Assembly: GCA_023333565.1 (NCBI GenBank)
Contig: JAJKFH010000948.1
Span: 4,786,001 to 4,850,000 of the forward strand
DNA length: 64,000 bases
Source of the DNA: Puffinus mauretanicus
Lineage: Eukaryota > Chordata > Aves > Procellariiformes > Procellariidae
Direction: 5' to 3'
Shown: positions 48,647-61,032 of the stretch, in pieces
How positions within the stretch are numbered: position 1 is the stretch's first letter
Layout: the number at the start of each line of letters is the position of its first letter
Notes under the pieces: generated by a model
Seen by the model: only the letters and a program-made list of their open reading frames with translations
The model's database searches: none
What the model was told of the DNA's origin: nothing
Translations under genes and position numbers: made by a program

Positions 48647-49885
48647 CAGAATCATAGAATCATAGAATCAGTAAGGTTGGAAAAGACCTTTAAGATCATC
48701 GAGTCCAACCGTCAATCCAACACACCATGCCCCCTACACCATGTCCCTAAGGGCCTCATCTACACGTCTTTTAAATACCTCCAGGGATGGTGACTCTACC
48801 ACTTCCCTGGGCAGCCTGTTCCAAGGCCTGACCACTCTTTCAGTAAAAAAATTCCTCCTAATGTCCAGTCTAAACCTCCCTGGGCAACTTGGGGCCATTT
48901 CCTCTTGTCCTATCGCTAGTTACTTGGGAGAAGAGACCAACCCCACCTCGCTACAACCTCCTTTCAGGTAGTTGTAGAGCGCGATGAGGTCTCCCCTCAG
49001 CCTCCTCTTCTCCAGACTAAACAACCCCAGTTCCCTCAGCCGCTCCTCATAAGACTTGTGCTCCAGGCCCTTCACCAGCTTCGTTGCCCTCCTCTGGACA
49101 CGCTCCAGCACCTCCATGTCCTTCTTGTAGTGAGGGGCCCAGAACTGAACACAGTATTCGAGGTGCGGCCTCACTAGTGCCGCATACAGGGGAACGATCA
49201 CCTCCCTACTCCTGCTGGCCACACTATTCCTAATACAGGCCAGGATGCCATTGGCCTTCTTGGCCACCTGAGCACACTGCCGGCTCATGTTCAGCCGACT
49301 GTCAACAGCACCCCCAGGTCCTTTTCCTCTGGGCAGCTTTCCAGCCACTCTTCCCCAAGCCTGTAGCGTTGCCTGGGGTTGTTGTGGCCGAAGTGCAGGA
49401 CCCGGCACTTGGCCTTGTTGAACCTCATACAGTTGGCCTCGGCCCATCGATCCAGCCTGTCCAGGTCCCTCTGCAGAGCCTTCCTACCCTCCAGCAGATC
49501 AACACTCCCGCCCAGCTTGGTGTCATCTGCAAACTTACTGAGGGAGCACTCGATCCCCTCGTCCAGATCGTCGATAAAGATATTGAACAACACGGCCCCA
49601 AAACTGAGCCCTGGGGAACACCTTTCGTGACCGGCCGCCAACTGGATTAACTCCGTTGACCACAACTCTCTGGGCTCGGCCGTCCAGCCAGTTTTTTTAC
49701 CCAGCGAAGAGTGTACCTGTCTAGGCCGTGAGCCGCCAGCTTCTCTAGGAGAATGCTGTGGGAGACAGTGTCAAAGGCCTTACTGAAGTCCAGGTAGACC
49801 ACATCCACAGCCTTTCCCTCATCCACTGAGCGGGTCACCTGGTCATAGAAGGAGATCAGGTTGGTCAAGCAGGAAGGGTAGAAAG
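48647..49885 (-). mobile_element. CR1 LINE, 5'-truncated, 1.2 kb
   Basis: The 3' end at the left has two to three ATAGAATC octamers, then the same 3' untranslated block seen at 395-601. To the right, the minus strand encodes the C-terminal half of a CR1 reverse transcriptase. The 5' boundary near 49885 lies inside the coding region (FYPSCLTNLISFYDQ), where typical AT-rich flank begins. The GC content is well above that of the flanks. Target duplications were not recognised, as is common for CR1. Confidence 0.95.
48920..49885 (-). pseudogene. CR1 reverse transcriptase ORF2 remnant, two frameshifts
   Basis: The enzyme copies CR1 RNA into the genome by target-primed reverse transcription. Read on the minus strand in three consecutive frames, it shows motif [13 protein letters not shown] (YLDF at 49784-49795), a [12 protein letters not shown] block and motif [10 protein letters not shown] (FADD at 49522-49533). 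A basic thumb and tail region ([15 protein letters not shown], then [31 protein letters not shown] and [15 protein letters not shown]) leads to the stop at 48920-48922. Frame changes lie near 49650-49680 and near 49310. The endonuclease and N-terminal RT parts are absent because of 5' truncation, so the copy is inactive. Confidence 0.92.
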
Positions 49886-52800
49886 AGTCCTGAATCTTCA
49901 GCAGAGATATTTGAAGATTATCCTAATATTTTCCATAATTTTCCATAATTCCATTGCTAAAAATCGAACTCAAAAGGAAATGAAGAGTAGCCTTATTCTG
50001 GTTTGTAACATTCTTCTGCATTTTTAAAGTTTTTTTAAGGAATAGTTGTTTCTGCCTTAAATCACCTTCTGCTGAAATCATTGGTGGTTTAAAATGGTGC
50101 CAACAGAATTTTTTATTTCTTCTAAACAGAGACCCTGCAATCTATAACTGCTGTCCCAAGTTCAGCAGGGATTTTCTTCTGTTTTTGCAAAATCTCACAT
50201 AATATAGATTGTCAAACTCAAATTCTGCTGAGTTTGTAAATAGCTTGTCACGAATGGGGATTATATACACACAAACAGCTATAATTTAGCTATCTGTAAC
50301 GTTTATGATGCATGTGGCAGGCTACAAGCTCCTGCTACCCTTATTCTGCATTTTTCGACATTAACACAAATTAAAAAGAAGTAAGTGAGGCTTTTATTGT
50401 TATAAGGAATTGCCAGCTCCCACTCTGGAGCTGACATTGCACCTTTTAGGTCAGTGGATAGGAATGTCTTTTACAGACATTCATTCAGGGCCAAAAGCCA
50501 TTTCTAACTTCAAGGACAGAAGACTGCACTTGATAGTATATCTGATCCAGCACCAGATGATACTTTGCATTGTCCCACCAGAACTATGATACTATGTGCG
50601 GAAGCAATTAGTTTCCATTTGAAATTAATCTCTTTTCTCACTGTTCTGGTACCTGCATATATTTTTCATGAGATACACAGAAGTTTTCCTCACAGTACTA
50701 CTCTCCTACACAAGGTATCTCTGCAAATAGAATAGGATGTTCTACCCTGATCCCAAATTTTCCCCAAATCCTACCAATGAAGGTCTGGCTAAGCATCACA
50801 CAGAGGTGGGAGAAGATTAAGGAGAGGATAAGCAAAATTTCAAAGTCAGTATTTATATTATATCTGCACCTTCTATGAATATCACTTGGATATATGCCAG
50901 TTACTGTACATACGTCCACAGAGATGTGTCTGTGCAGATAAACTTTCTCATGTATGCACAGTATTAGGTATATAGGCTTATAAAAAAATGGATACATACA
51001 AAGCCTTGGAATTTTGATCTACTACATGTGCTTTTAAAATTGACATAAAAGTTATGAGTATAAAATATCAAACTTTTCCTTTTATTTTTGCCTAAACTTA
51101 GATATCTTGTCAACAAAACAATATATTTAGAAAAATATTTATAAGATATTTAGATTCTTGATTAATTCTGTATTATCATTTTTAGTCTCTGGTGAATTTT
51201 GTCTTTTAAAGTAACTATTTTTCATTAATTCATTATCCAATATGTATTCAGGTAACCATCATCCAAGAGTATAAGTAAGACATTCTCTTTACAGACTTGT
51301 GTTGTGCTGCTGACATTGGTAGCATGTCAAATTAAAAACAGGGCAGGGACTTTTTGACTTGCATTCTCTAAGAAAGATGTAAACTAAAAATCAATATTTC
51401 TCTAAAGGAAACAGGTAAAAATAATAGGTAAAATAAGCTAAAGGCCTGGCCATATTCTCAGCTACACTCCATAGTTAAACAATCTCCAATTTAAAAGCAA
51501 TTGGGGGGATACTTTTAGAGGTGATTAAAAGTTCAGGGAAAGGTTTATTCCTTTTTTCTTCCCATTCAGTCCAAAGTTGGTATATTTGCTCTAGCTTTAG
51601 GTTGACCTTTAGAAATTCTACAGGTAAATACGTGGAAATGGTTGGCCTCTTGAGGAAATTGCTAAAACGTATCTCCCTTTTGTAACATACCTTTAGGGTA
51701 GCTACCAATCCTAGAACCAACTTCTGTATATAATTATTGAGAATTTGCCAAAATGGAATGATGAATGTAAATGTCTGTTACAGAAAGCTCAGTTTGAAAA
51801 TGTCCCCTCAGCTCCTTGTATAACAAATGGGGACAAGCAAGCTCTGGCCAGGTTTACTGATGTGAAATTATAATATTTTATGACCATATACCTCCATTTA
51901 CTAATATTTATTGCTTTGTTTGCAATGTATAAATAATAAAACTGTTATGACAGTAATAATGAGAGGGTAAAGGAACGATGCAGAATGTGCCCCGATCTTG
52001 TGGTTAGCGCAATTCTGCTGTTAGTGGTCCCAAAATTCAGAGGGATAGCACGTGATCATAGACATCCAGATCTATAGGCCGTCTTTCAGTTAAGTTCTGT
52101 TACTGAAGCATTTCTGCTCTTTGTGGAGTGTGTAGTAGATTGGAGTCGGGCTAGGTTTGTGCAGAGATGGATATGTAGGAAGAAACAACAGGATCATCAC
52201 AAGGAATAATGCATATCAAATTTCACAGCATAACCTAAGCAGCTCAGTAGTAATGTGGAATTGAATTTTCAGTGCCTTAGGGTGCTAGGCAAGCAGATGC
52301 AGGAATGATATGTTTTTTAACTGGACCAGATATGTGCCTTTGGACCAAAACCTGGCAGAATGATTGAAGGTTTAACAGTATATTGCTGAAATTGTCCAGG
52401 TAATTCAGATGTTGAAGAACTAGCTCAACTCTTTTGGGCACTGAGTTCAGAATACATAATAAAGGTGTAGCTATATTGTCTTTATTTGAATTTTACACCT
52501 AAAGCAAGAAGTGAGAGCTGAACTCCCTCTGATGTTCTCATTACAGCTGAGAGGATAGCTCGCAATGTGTGTGCCTGACAAATTTTACTTTTTTAATGTT
52601 TAAGGTATTTTCACACACAGGTGGATATTCTCTTGAATATGCTGGCTATTCACAATTATATCCTCTCTATTCAGACATTTGATATTTAAAATCCAACCTT
52701 TGGATGTTGGTGGGCCACAAAGAAGGTGGAGTTTTTATATGTATCTTATCTCTCCTTCCATTCCAGGCAACATTTGTGTCATTTCAGTTATATTTCAGCC

Positions 52801-54016
52801 TCAGTAGAGGAAAATCTGACTTTGACAGGGAAAAGGTAGAAGTGTTTCCTGAGCTAATATCACTAGTGTGCGCACAAGGATTATTTCAGTGTCCTCTCAG
52901 TCTTCTGCAGGTTCCTGCATTGCAGTTAAACTAGACATGTTTATAGTATATGGCTAGCCTGCCCATTCCAGAAGGATTCTGGATTTTGCTGGGGCAGTCC
53001 CAGACTGATGTGAATAATCAGGAATACTAAGCTACTGGGTGATGCTTAAATACATTTTTTTTTTAATAAGCTAAGTAAATTACTTCATAGAATTTTCAAA
53101 GGAATACGAATTCAACCTTGAGAGGCTTATCATTTGATTCTGAATGGAATTAAGGCTTAATCAAAGCAAGCAATATATAAAATTCAATTTATCAGATTAC
53201 AGGTTTTCTCAGTGTGGGTTGGGTGCATGTTTTCCTTTTTCTGGGTGTCAGCGATGCAAAAAGAATTAGTTGATTAGTTGTGGTATTGTCCTCCTTTACA
53301 TGAATAAGATTTGCCCTCTTCCTTTGATCAATGCCTTCCATAAGAAGAAAAATGCATCTGTAACATCCAGCTAGGTTTCTAAAGTGTTCTAACCAAAGGT
53401 CGGAAGTTGACCTCTAAAATTTAAATCGAGTAAGAACAAACATGAGTATGCAGAAAACTGCTTGTTATGAGTGACAAGGAACTGAAATGACTGTTCTTCT
53501 GAATACCCCAAAGGTAGATTTTTTTCCCATAAGTATTTACATATAATGCCTTTTTCATATTAAAAAATATAGACTTTGTAGTGCTGTTGAAATAGCAGTT
53601 CCTAAGATACCCAGATTCAGTACAACTAACTCATAAATCCAGAGTATGGTAAGTGCAGGATGGATGCTAGATGTATTCATGCTAAAACCCTTAGAAATTA
53701 AAAAAAAAAAAAGAGAGAAGAGGGCAAGAATTATGAGATTCGGAAGGAATGGAAATTCTCTTCTACATAAGAAGATGGACAAAAAATCCCAGGACATGAT
53801 GAATAATAAATTAAGAGCTTGAAGAGCAGATCTAAAAGTTTGAGGACTCAATTGAAAGAGAGTAAAAAAGAGATGTGCTATTACACTGTCATCTGGATAA
53901 TTTATGAGATAGATGCTTAGCTTCCAGATACAGGAAGGCATTGGTCTGAGAGTCATGATGAATGAATTTAGATAAACTAACACATTGTTTTCAGCTGATG
54001 AAACCTGTACTGATTT

Positions 54017-54050
54017 AAAAGAAAAAAAAAAAAAAAAAGAAAAAAAAAAG
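54017..54050. repeat. A-rich low-complexity tract
   Basis: Runs of A interrupted only by single G residues. Confidence 0.85.
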
Positions 54051-57000
54051 GCAAGAAAGCATCAAGGAAAAGTACAGAAAAGAACAATGAAGATGATCTG
54101 AGGTACAAAAAATCTAAGCAAAAAAAAATTGCAAAGATCCAGTGAGCTTTTCAGGAAAAGGTGGATAATAATATGATGTGCTAAATACAAACATAAGTGG
54201 TGCCAAGAAAATTAATCACAGATTTCTTTTTCTACTATAACTGGATAAGAGAACACAGTGAAATTACCCGGTGTCCCACTTAAAACAATCAAGAAACTTA
54301 GTATTTTTTGTGCAATGCATGTTTAACTTGTAAAATGTATTAATTTTGGAGATGTGCAACTAAAACATAAATAAGTTCAAAGAGGTATTACACAATCCAC
54401 AGGACAGGCATAGACTTACTACACATGAGAGTTCAAATATAACCTCTAAACTAGAATTCTCCAAAATAGCTGTAGTATGGAAAAGAATAGCATTCAATTG
54501 TTATATGGTACCATTATCCTCAGTGCATCTATTAGCCTTTCTTAGAAACAGAATATTGGGTTAGATGGCACTTTGCTGGGATTCACATGATTTGAACAAG
54601 AGTAATAAAGAGTATTCTAATTAATTTTTCCTTTACATGATTTTCAACTGCATAAAATTTCCATGCAGACGTTTAACACAGCAGTATCCATGCATTATTC
54701 ATCATAAAGTCACCTTTGTTTCTTTTTTCCTCCATCTTCCATTCCTGAGGAAAAGAAAGAAAAGATGTTAACAATTTTACATAAATTCCTGTATGTACAA
54801 ATAGTGGTGTCAAAAAAGCTACACTGTCTGCATATTCGAAATGACATCTGATTTTGATCCAGTTTCAAAAAATGAATTTTATCATAAGAAAGTCAAGGAG
54901 GGCAAAACTTGAAAAATGTCCTGCAACAATCAAAATAACCAGAAATTTATAGAATGAGACTTATGAAAATAATACTTTAATGTAAATTTAGCCCTATTTG
55001 CCAAAGCACTGAAACATAGTTGGCCATCTCAACATCCTGTAAAAACAAGGATAAATACTTTCATAAGCTCAGGTCTACTACAATAATATACTTGACAATA
55101 AAAATGAAACTAAATAGTACGTTCCTCTCCCCAAATTGCTGCAAATAGTGATTTGTATTCCCTTAATGTAGTAAGAAAGGTAGAAAAAAAATTTAGAAAT
55201 ATAAAAGCATTTATTTTATGAGTGGACACATGTTACTATAAGCAGTTCATAAACTTAAACTTTTTCCATAAACATTTGTAAGCCTGTAGTAACAAATCCA
55301 ACTGAATGGAGATAAACTATATTGCATTTATATTCTTATCCAGTTTTATGAAGCACTAAAAGACACAAAACACTTTCTCTAATCAAGCATCCAAATAGCT
55401 ACTGTAAGTTGCATTACTCCTATAAAGTACAAAGAAAAACTTGTCTTCAGTGATACAGTGAATTGTAGTAACTCTTATGATGTGGTGGAATGACATTTAA
55501 TTAAAAAAAGGTATCAGGCACAATTCTTCACTTAGATTTTATTACTTACATCAGGGAAAATGTTGTTAAATACATATGTATTTTATGCCTCTTTTGAGTG
55601 GGTATAAAATGGTACTCCCTGCTATAAAGGAACACTCCACAACTCAGTTCAGTGGGAATTTTGTCACTGGCTTTAGCAGTGACACTGGCTTTAACAGACC
55701 TGCAGGATTAGGTCCAAGACTCTCTGTCTGTATGTAATGCAGATATCTTCTGGGTAGCCAGTGGCTTCTGCCTTGGTCTAGGCAGAGTCCAAAAGAAAAG
55801 GATGGTAGGTAGCTCAGTCCTGTACTGACTAAATCCCCACATCCACAGGGTTGCTGACTCGTCCTCCGTCTCTTCTGAAGAGAATGTCGGTCAGTTTTGG
55901 TAAAAAATTTCAGAAGCTAATGCTGTTTGGGAACACCGCATGGCCATCCTGTGCCACAGGCGCAACTACGTTTCCTCATCTCAAGGGTGGGGACCAACCT
56001 TCAGTGCCTTGGAGAAACGAAAATGAACTATTGGGACTAGCGATGTTGCCCCTTCTTTGTGCAGGCTGGCTGTTCCCACCCATGATTAGTACTGTCTGGA
56101 TGCCCTGAAACCTGCAGCCTCCCGTACCTGACACTGACATTGTCCCCTCCTGTCTGGTAGGTGAATGCTTATCCTTGAGTTATTTGTGGGGGCGAAGCTG
56201 AATTGTTGCCATCTGTATTTCATTAGAACTGACACTTTGGAAAAAATAACGATTTTTTCCAAATACTGCAGCTTGAAATAATTTACTAAGCAGGTTTATG
56301 ATGAGGGAGCAAAAAAATCTTTAAGGCTCATACATTATTTTCAAGCGCCTAACACTTTCAACAGTAATAATGTTTTCTTTAAAAAAAAAAAGAAACCCAA
56401 ACCTATATCTTACTGGTTTTATGAAGCTAGTCTTGCTTCTTGTTAACACTATGGATTCACTAAAGGAAGCCTTCCAGAATTTGAGGCATCACCTTGTGGC
56501 AAATTATAATTAGCACTGCATTATTTACAACATGTGATTAGATACCAAGAGATTTTTCAAAGGTAGCATGAAAAGTTACAATGAAGGTGATAATGATTCT
56601 TTTGGAGAGTTATTCCTTTGTTCATTTTAGCATCCTCATAAATGTTTAAAGAATATAAATTAGGCTTCCAAGCCAATTAATTTGTCTGTTTCTCATCTCC
56701 AGTGATGTATTTTAATTATACTTTCATGCCTCTAAGCTTCAGAATGGAAGATGGCATGCACTGATCACGAAAAACAAAACCTGTAAAAGTCCGAAAGGAT
56801 AATGGAACAAATTCCACAGTTCTGTGCCTTAGACTCAACCCATATAATTTTGTAAATGTGGAAAAAGTTGTTTAAGTCTTAAACAGTTATAATTTGGTTA
56901 GGCGTGCAAAGCTCATAATATAATTTGGGTGAAAAGTGTATTTTAGTTCACCTTAAATACACATATTGCACATAGTTCACATAAATACACACTATATTTA

Positions 57001-58319
57001 CTCCATGAAGTAAAACCAATATATGATCCATTTTGTACTACAATACACAGGCTTAATTAATTTGTGGTCTAGAATATGTGCTGAATAATAAAAATCAATT
57101 TCCTGTTTTTCAAATCCATTTGATCCTCACTGTTCAATCCTTTGTCTGGTTTTGATCTTAAAATATGCCTAATATTTAAGGCATACAAATACAGACTGTT
57201 TTTGAATCACTGAACCTTGAAATGGAGCTTGGGTGCATGCGAAGTTTGATTATTTATTACAAGTAAACTCCCAAGCTAACTAATATTAAGACTTTTTCTG
57301 ATCATGTAAAATTGGCAGGCAGTAGTAATAGCTATTTCTAGCAGTATTGGGCTAAGACATTGCTTGCTATCTGGTCTCTCTCAAAGGAATTTTCTTAGGG
57401 AAAGCATGCTGCTTTGAGCTATATTTAGTTATTTACTTACCAGCTTAAAAAAAAAAGGAAAGAAAGAAAGGAAAGGAAAAACAAGCTAGCTATTCTCCTT
57501 CCCACCATGAGACCCTCACCCCCAACACAATGCCACGTTGCAGAACCTGAATAACATTAGGTGAGGTTGTAGCAAACACCTGTAACTAGAACAGGAAATA
57601 TTTCATTTGGTTTAAATTTTTTATATTTGATATTTGAGAGAATCTTTTTTTTCCCTCCTGCTAGGTTGTGTTTAGGGGAATTTTGGAAGTGAAATATTTA
57701 GCCAAATTCCAACCCTTTCTAATGCCTCTCAAAGATGTTAGAGATGTTATAAATAGGGTAGTCAACAGAATTGTTCTCTCCTCCCCCTCAAAACTTATGT
57801 GGGGGAAAAATAAGAAATACTTACCACAGAGTATTTAGGCTCCTTCACCTAAATACACAAATACAAGACAGGTGGATAAGAAAAAGAATAAAAGGGTGGT
57901 GTAGTCATGGACAGTACCATGGTAAAATGATGGGTTATTTTGCTAAGCCATCAGTCTTCATCAGCACAGAAGTCACATTAAGTCATAAATTGAGTAGAAG
58001 AAGAAACATTTGTATTTAGGTTTTGCTTTTCAGCAGTTTAAGTGCATAAAAGTGCCTTTAAAAAGCATACGTGTAGACCATCTCCTCCCTACTTTGCAGC
58101 CTTTTAACATCAGGGTAGGAAAGAAGTGTCAGTATAACTAAACCTGAACTGACCTGTGTAGCCCTGTTGGGTTTTCACACAGCTATTGATTGACTTGTTG
58201 CCCTGATGATCAATCCTGTTGGTATAATCTCCTTGCTGTGCATATTTGCCCTTCTTACATTTTAATTCAAGGGAGGACATGTCAATAGGTATTTGCTGCC
58301 AATTAATCAGCCTACTTAC

Positions 58320-58348
58320 TAGTTTATGAGCAACTTGCTCATAAACTA
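58320..58348. repeat. Near-perfect 29-bp palindrome with inverted CTCATAAA sites
   Basis: TAGTTTATGAGCAA (58320-58333) and TTGCTCATAAACTA (58335-58348) are exact reverse complements around a single C. Each arm contains CTCATAAA, or its complement, close to the preferred site of posterior HOX (HOX13 group) and CDX proteins. The surrounding 500 bp also holds TGATTGAC and CAATTAATCA words. A regulatory role is inference. Confidence 0.75.
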
Positions 58349-60401
58349 ACAGGAGAAATCCCTAAATTCCAAGTTCATTAAGAGGATGAAACCTAAACTG
58401 AACTCTAGGTACACATTTTGCCTGCCGGAACTTGTTTATAGATGTCTGCAAAACGAGCCTTTCCATTGAAAGACTAGGCAGAAAAATGGCCTAATTGCTA
58501 CCTCTGTTGCTAGAGCATGGCCATTCGCGCTATAAGAAATAGCTATCGTGTGGCTCTGCATCATGGATCTAGGCTTTTTAGCCCTCTTGTCTCTCCTCAC
58601 TGTCAAGCTGAAATTTGCGTTTCTTCCCCTCTGTTTGTATCCTGGAAGGCTGGGGAAGGAGGTGGAGAGAGCAGAGCCGGTGTTGTGTAATTTCCGACGC
58701 TGGAGCTGGGTACCCTGATGAAAGGGTATCTTATTTAAAGATTTATTAACTCATAACTTTCTCCCTGCATCTTTCAGAGATTCATAGCTTTGAATCCTTG
58801 CCAAGACAACAAAATCCATTCTTTTATTTTCGTCTAAAGGCCATGAGGTTGTGTTGCAGGAAGCTCATGGGAGAGTGAATCCTATTCAGGAGTGGGATTC
58901 ATTGGGACTAAATTTGCAGGGCAAAGGCATTGTAAATAAGAGAAAAGCAAATAGTAAAAAAAACCCCAAAAATGCGAGACCTGCCTTCATAGTTTTCACA
59001 TGGAACAAAATATTTCATTAACGTATGTTGTCAGGTGCTCTATAGATGCAATTACTCATTCTATAAATAGGATAGTGATGTGGAAAAGGTCATTGTTAAG
59101 AAATGGTGCAATAAGCAGGCTTCTTGTTTTGGATCCTTATAGAAAAAATGAAGTCACTGGGGAGCCTAGAAAAATTGTTAGCTAAAATTAAGCACCATAA
59201 CCTATATTTATGTTCCAAATAGGGTGGCTTCCCCCCCCCCTTAAATTCACAACATTTATGCAGTTCTGCCTGGACATTGACATTATGCCCCTCTAAGCAT
59301 GATTTAAACATCAGTAGATAAGCAGACTGAGATCTCTGGGCTATTTTTTAAGAGAAATTTTCATATAGCTATTTTAACAAAGTTTTCAATAACATTTTGA
59401 AAGTGAAACTAAACCTGATTTTAAAAAAAAAAGCATCCTGTGCTAAAGCTACTAGAATTTTTTTTTAATTTATTTTAAGCAAATTCAGAATACCTCTGTG
59501 ATTTCTACAATGACTTTTTATGATGAAGAAAAAACCAATAATAATCCCCCCAAGTTAAAACTACACTAAATGTTTTAGTCCAAGTCTCATTTATGCTTTG
59601 AAAAATTCTATTACATATAAATCAGAGGTGAACATGTTCTTCCAAGTAGAGCAAATAATTAATCATCTGTGGGCTCAAAACTCAGGCTGTGTCATTAGCT
59701 TTTGGTTGATCTTTGACGGAGCAGAAGTCCTATAGTCTCATCTAGCTCACATTAAATGATGGTAAGAGAAGATCCCTCATGCAAATGCTACGTTTATGAT
59801 TTCAAAATGAATATTTTTTCCAAATAATAATTACTGCATTATTAAGATCTGCTTTAATAAACATTTCACGTACTAAACTTGTTTCTTAGATTGTTTTCTA
59901 TTTATTCTTGGAAATTTATATTCACTAAACATTCAGCTTTGAGAACATATTTAACATTTAATGAAGTTAATGGGAGTACCCATATGTTTAAAATTAAGTA
60001 CTTCAAGTATTTTGCTAAATCAGAGTTTTAAAGGGATGGCAAAGAACGATCACAATTCATAGGAGACATTTGTATGTTTAGAACATTTTAAAAGTATGTT
60101 ATTTTTGTCTTTTCTAATGACAGTTTAAACAACAGCATAAGATTATTCTTTATAGAAAATTCAAAACTTTGAATTGGCAACAAGAACTCGCAAGAAAGTT
60201 GCTTGTCTGTGAACTTTTCAGCAAAGCTTGAATACTGTCTCCAGCAGAATTAGATAATCTTGTTCCCGTTGGTGAGGATTTCTGTCAGTTTTTACTTTCT
60301 CTCACATATGCAATGTTTTCTATAGACCTACTTATAACATTCAACACTTTGTTATGTCTCATAGAAGATATTGACTTTGTATTTATTGCTAATAGAGGGA
60401 T

Positions 60402-60406
60402 GTAGT
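60402..60406. repeat. Target-site duplication of the 60407 LTR, left
   Basis: GTAGT, repeated exactly at 60986-60990. Confidence 0.9.
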
Positions 60407-60985
60407 TGTCCTGGTTTCAGCTGGGATGGAGTTGATTTTCTTCCTATTAACTGCTGTAGTGCTGTGTTTTGGATGTAGTATGAGAATAATGTTGATAACA
60501 CACCGATGTTTTAGTTGTTGCTAAGTAATGTTTACTCTAGTCAAGGACTTTTCATCTTCCCGTGCCCTGCCAGGTGCGTGGGGGGCTGGGAGGGAACATG
60601 GCCGGGACGGCTGGCCCAGCTGGCCAATGGGCTATTCCATACCATACGACGTCATGCTCAGCATATAAGGCTGGGTGAAGAAGAAGGAGGGGGGCGGGAC
60701 GTTCGGTGTGATGGCGTTTGTCTTCCCAAGTAACTGTTATGCATGATGGAGCCCTGCTTTCCTGGAGATGGCTGAACATCTGCCTGCCGATGGGAAGTAG
60801 TGAAGGAATTCCTTGTTTTGCTTTGCTTGTGCGCACAGCTTTTGCTTTCCCTATTAAACTGTCTTTATCTCAACCCACGAGTTTTCTCACTTTTACCCTT
60901 CTGATTCTCTCCCCCGTCCCATTGTGGGGGGAGTGAGCGAGCGGCTGCGTGGTGCTCAGTGGCTGGCTGGGGTTAAAGCACAACA
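60407..60985 (+). mobile_element. Solo LTR of the same ERV family
   Basis: It starts TGTCCTGGTTTCAGCTGGG and ends GGTTAAAGCACAACA. A CCAAT box lies at 60624-60628, a CRE-like CGACGTCA at 60647-60654, a TATAA box at 60664-60668 and an ATTAAA signal at 60853-60858. A perfect 5-bp target duplication (GTAGT) frames it. It is the longest LTR in the window, with extra sequence between the TATA box and ATTAAA compared with the provirus LTRs. Confidence 0.94.
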
Positions 60986-60990
60986 GTAGT
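60986..60990. repeat. Target-site duplication of the 60407 LTR, right
   Basis: GTAGT, identical to 60402-60406. Confidence 0.9.
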
Positions 60991-61010
60991 ATATAAAGTA
61001 TACTTTATAT
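60991..61010. repeat. Perfect 20-bp palindrome
   Basis: ATATAAAGTATACTTTATAT equals its own reverse complement and touches the right target duplication of the solo LTR. A diverged partial copy (AAAGTAGACTTTATAT) follows at about 61017-61032. Confidence 0.9.
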
Positions 61011-61032
61011 CTAACAAAGTAGACTTTATATT

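Larger units (their letters stand above)
49886..60401. other. AT-rich non-coding DNA, about 10.5 kb
   Basis: No gene was recognised. The 142-codon minus frame at 53555-53983 is Leu/Phe/Ser-rich and has no recognised family. A-rich low-complexity DNA lies at 54017-54050, and purine simple sequence at 57447-57481. A GC-richer patch at 55800-56160 has an 85-codon + frame with an acceptor-like CACAG before it. Blocks at 56440-56760, 58100-58580 and 59640-59840 are rich in homeodomain, FOX and octamer-like words. Confidence 0.5.

Noticed and set aside
49369..49650. Two + frames of 93 and 83 codons inside the CR1 copy
   Set aside because: They are antisense shadows of the CR1 reverse transcriptase on the minus strand.
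53555..53983. 142-codon minus frame rich in Leu, Phe and Ser, looking like a membrane protein
   Set aside because: Hydrophobic residues are expected from T-rich DNA. No family resemblance, splice context or conserved motif was seen.
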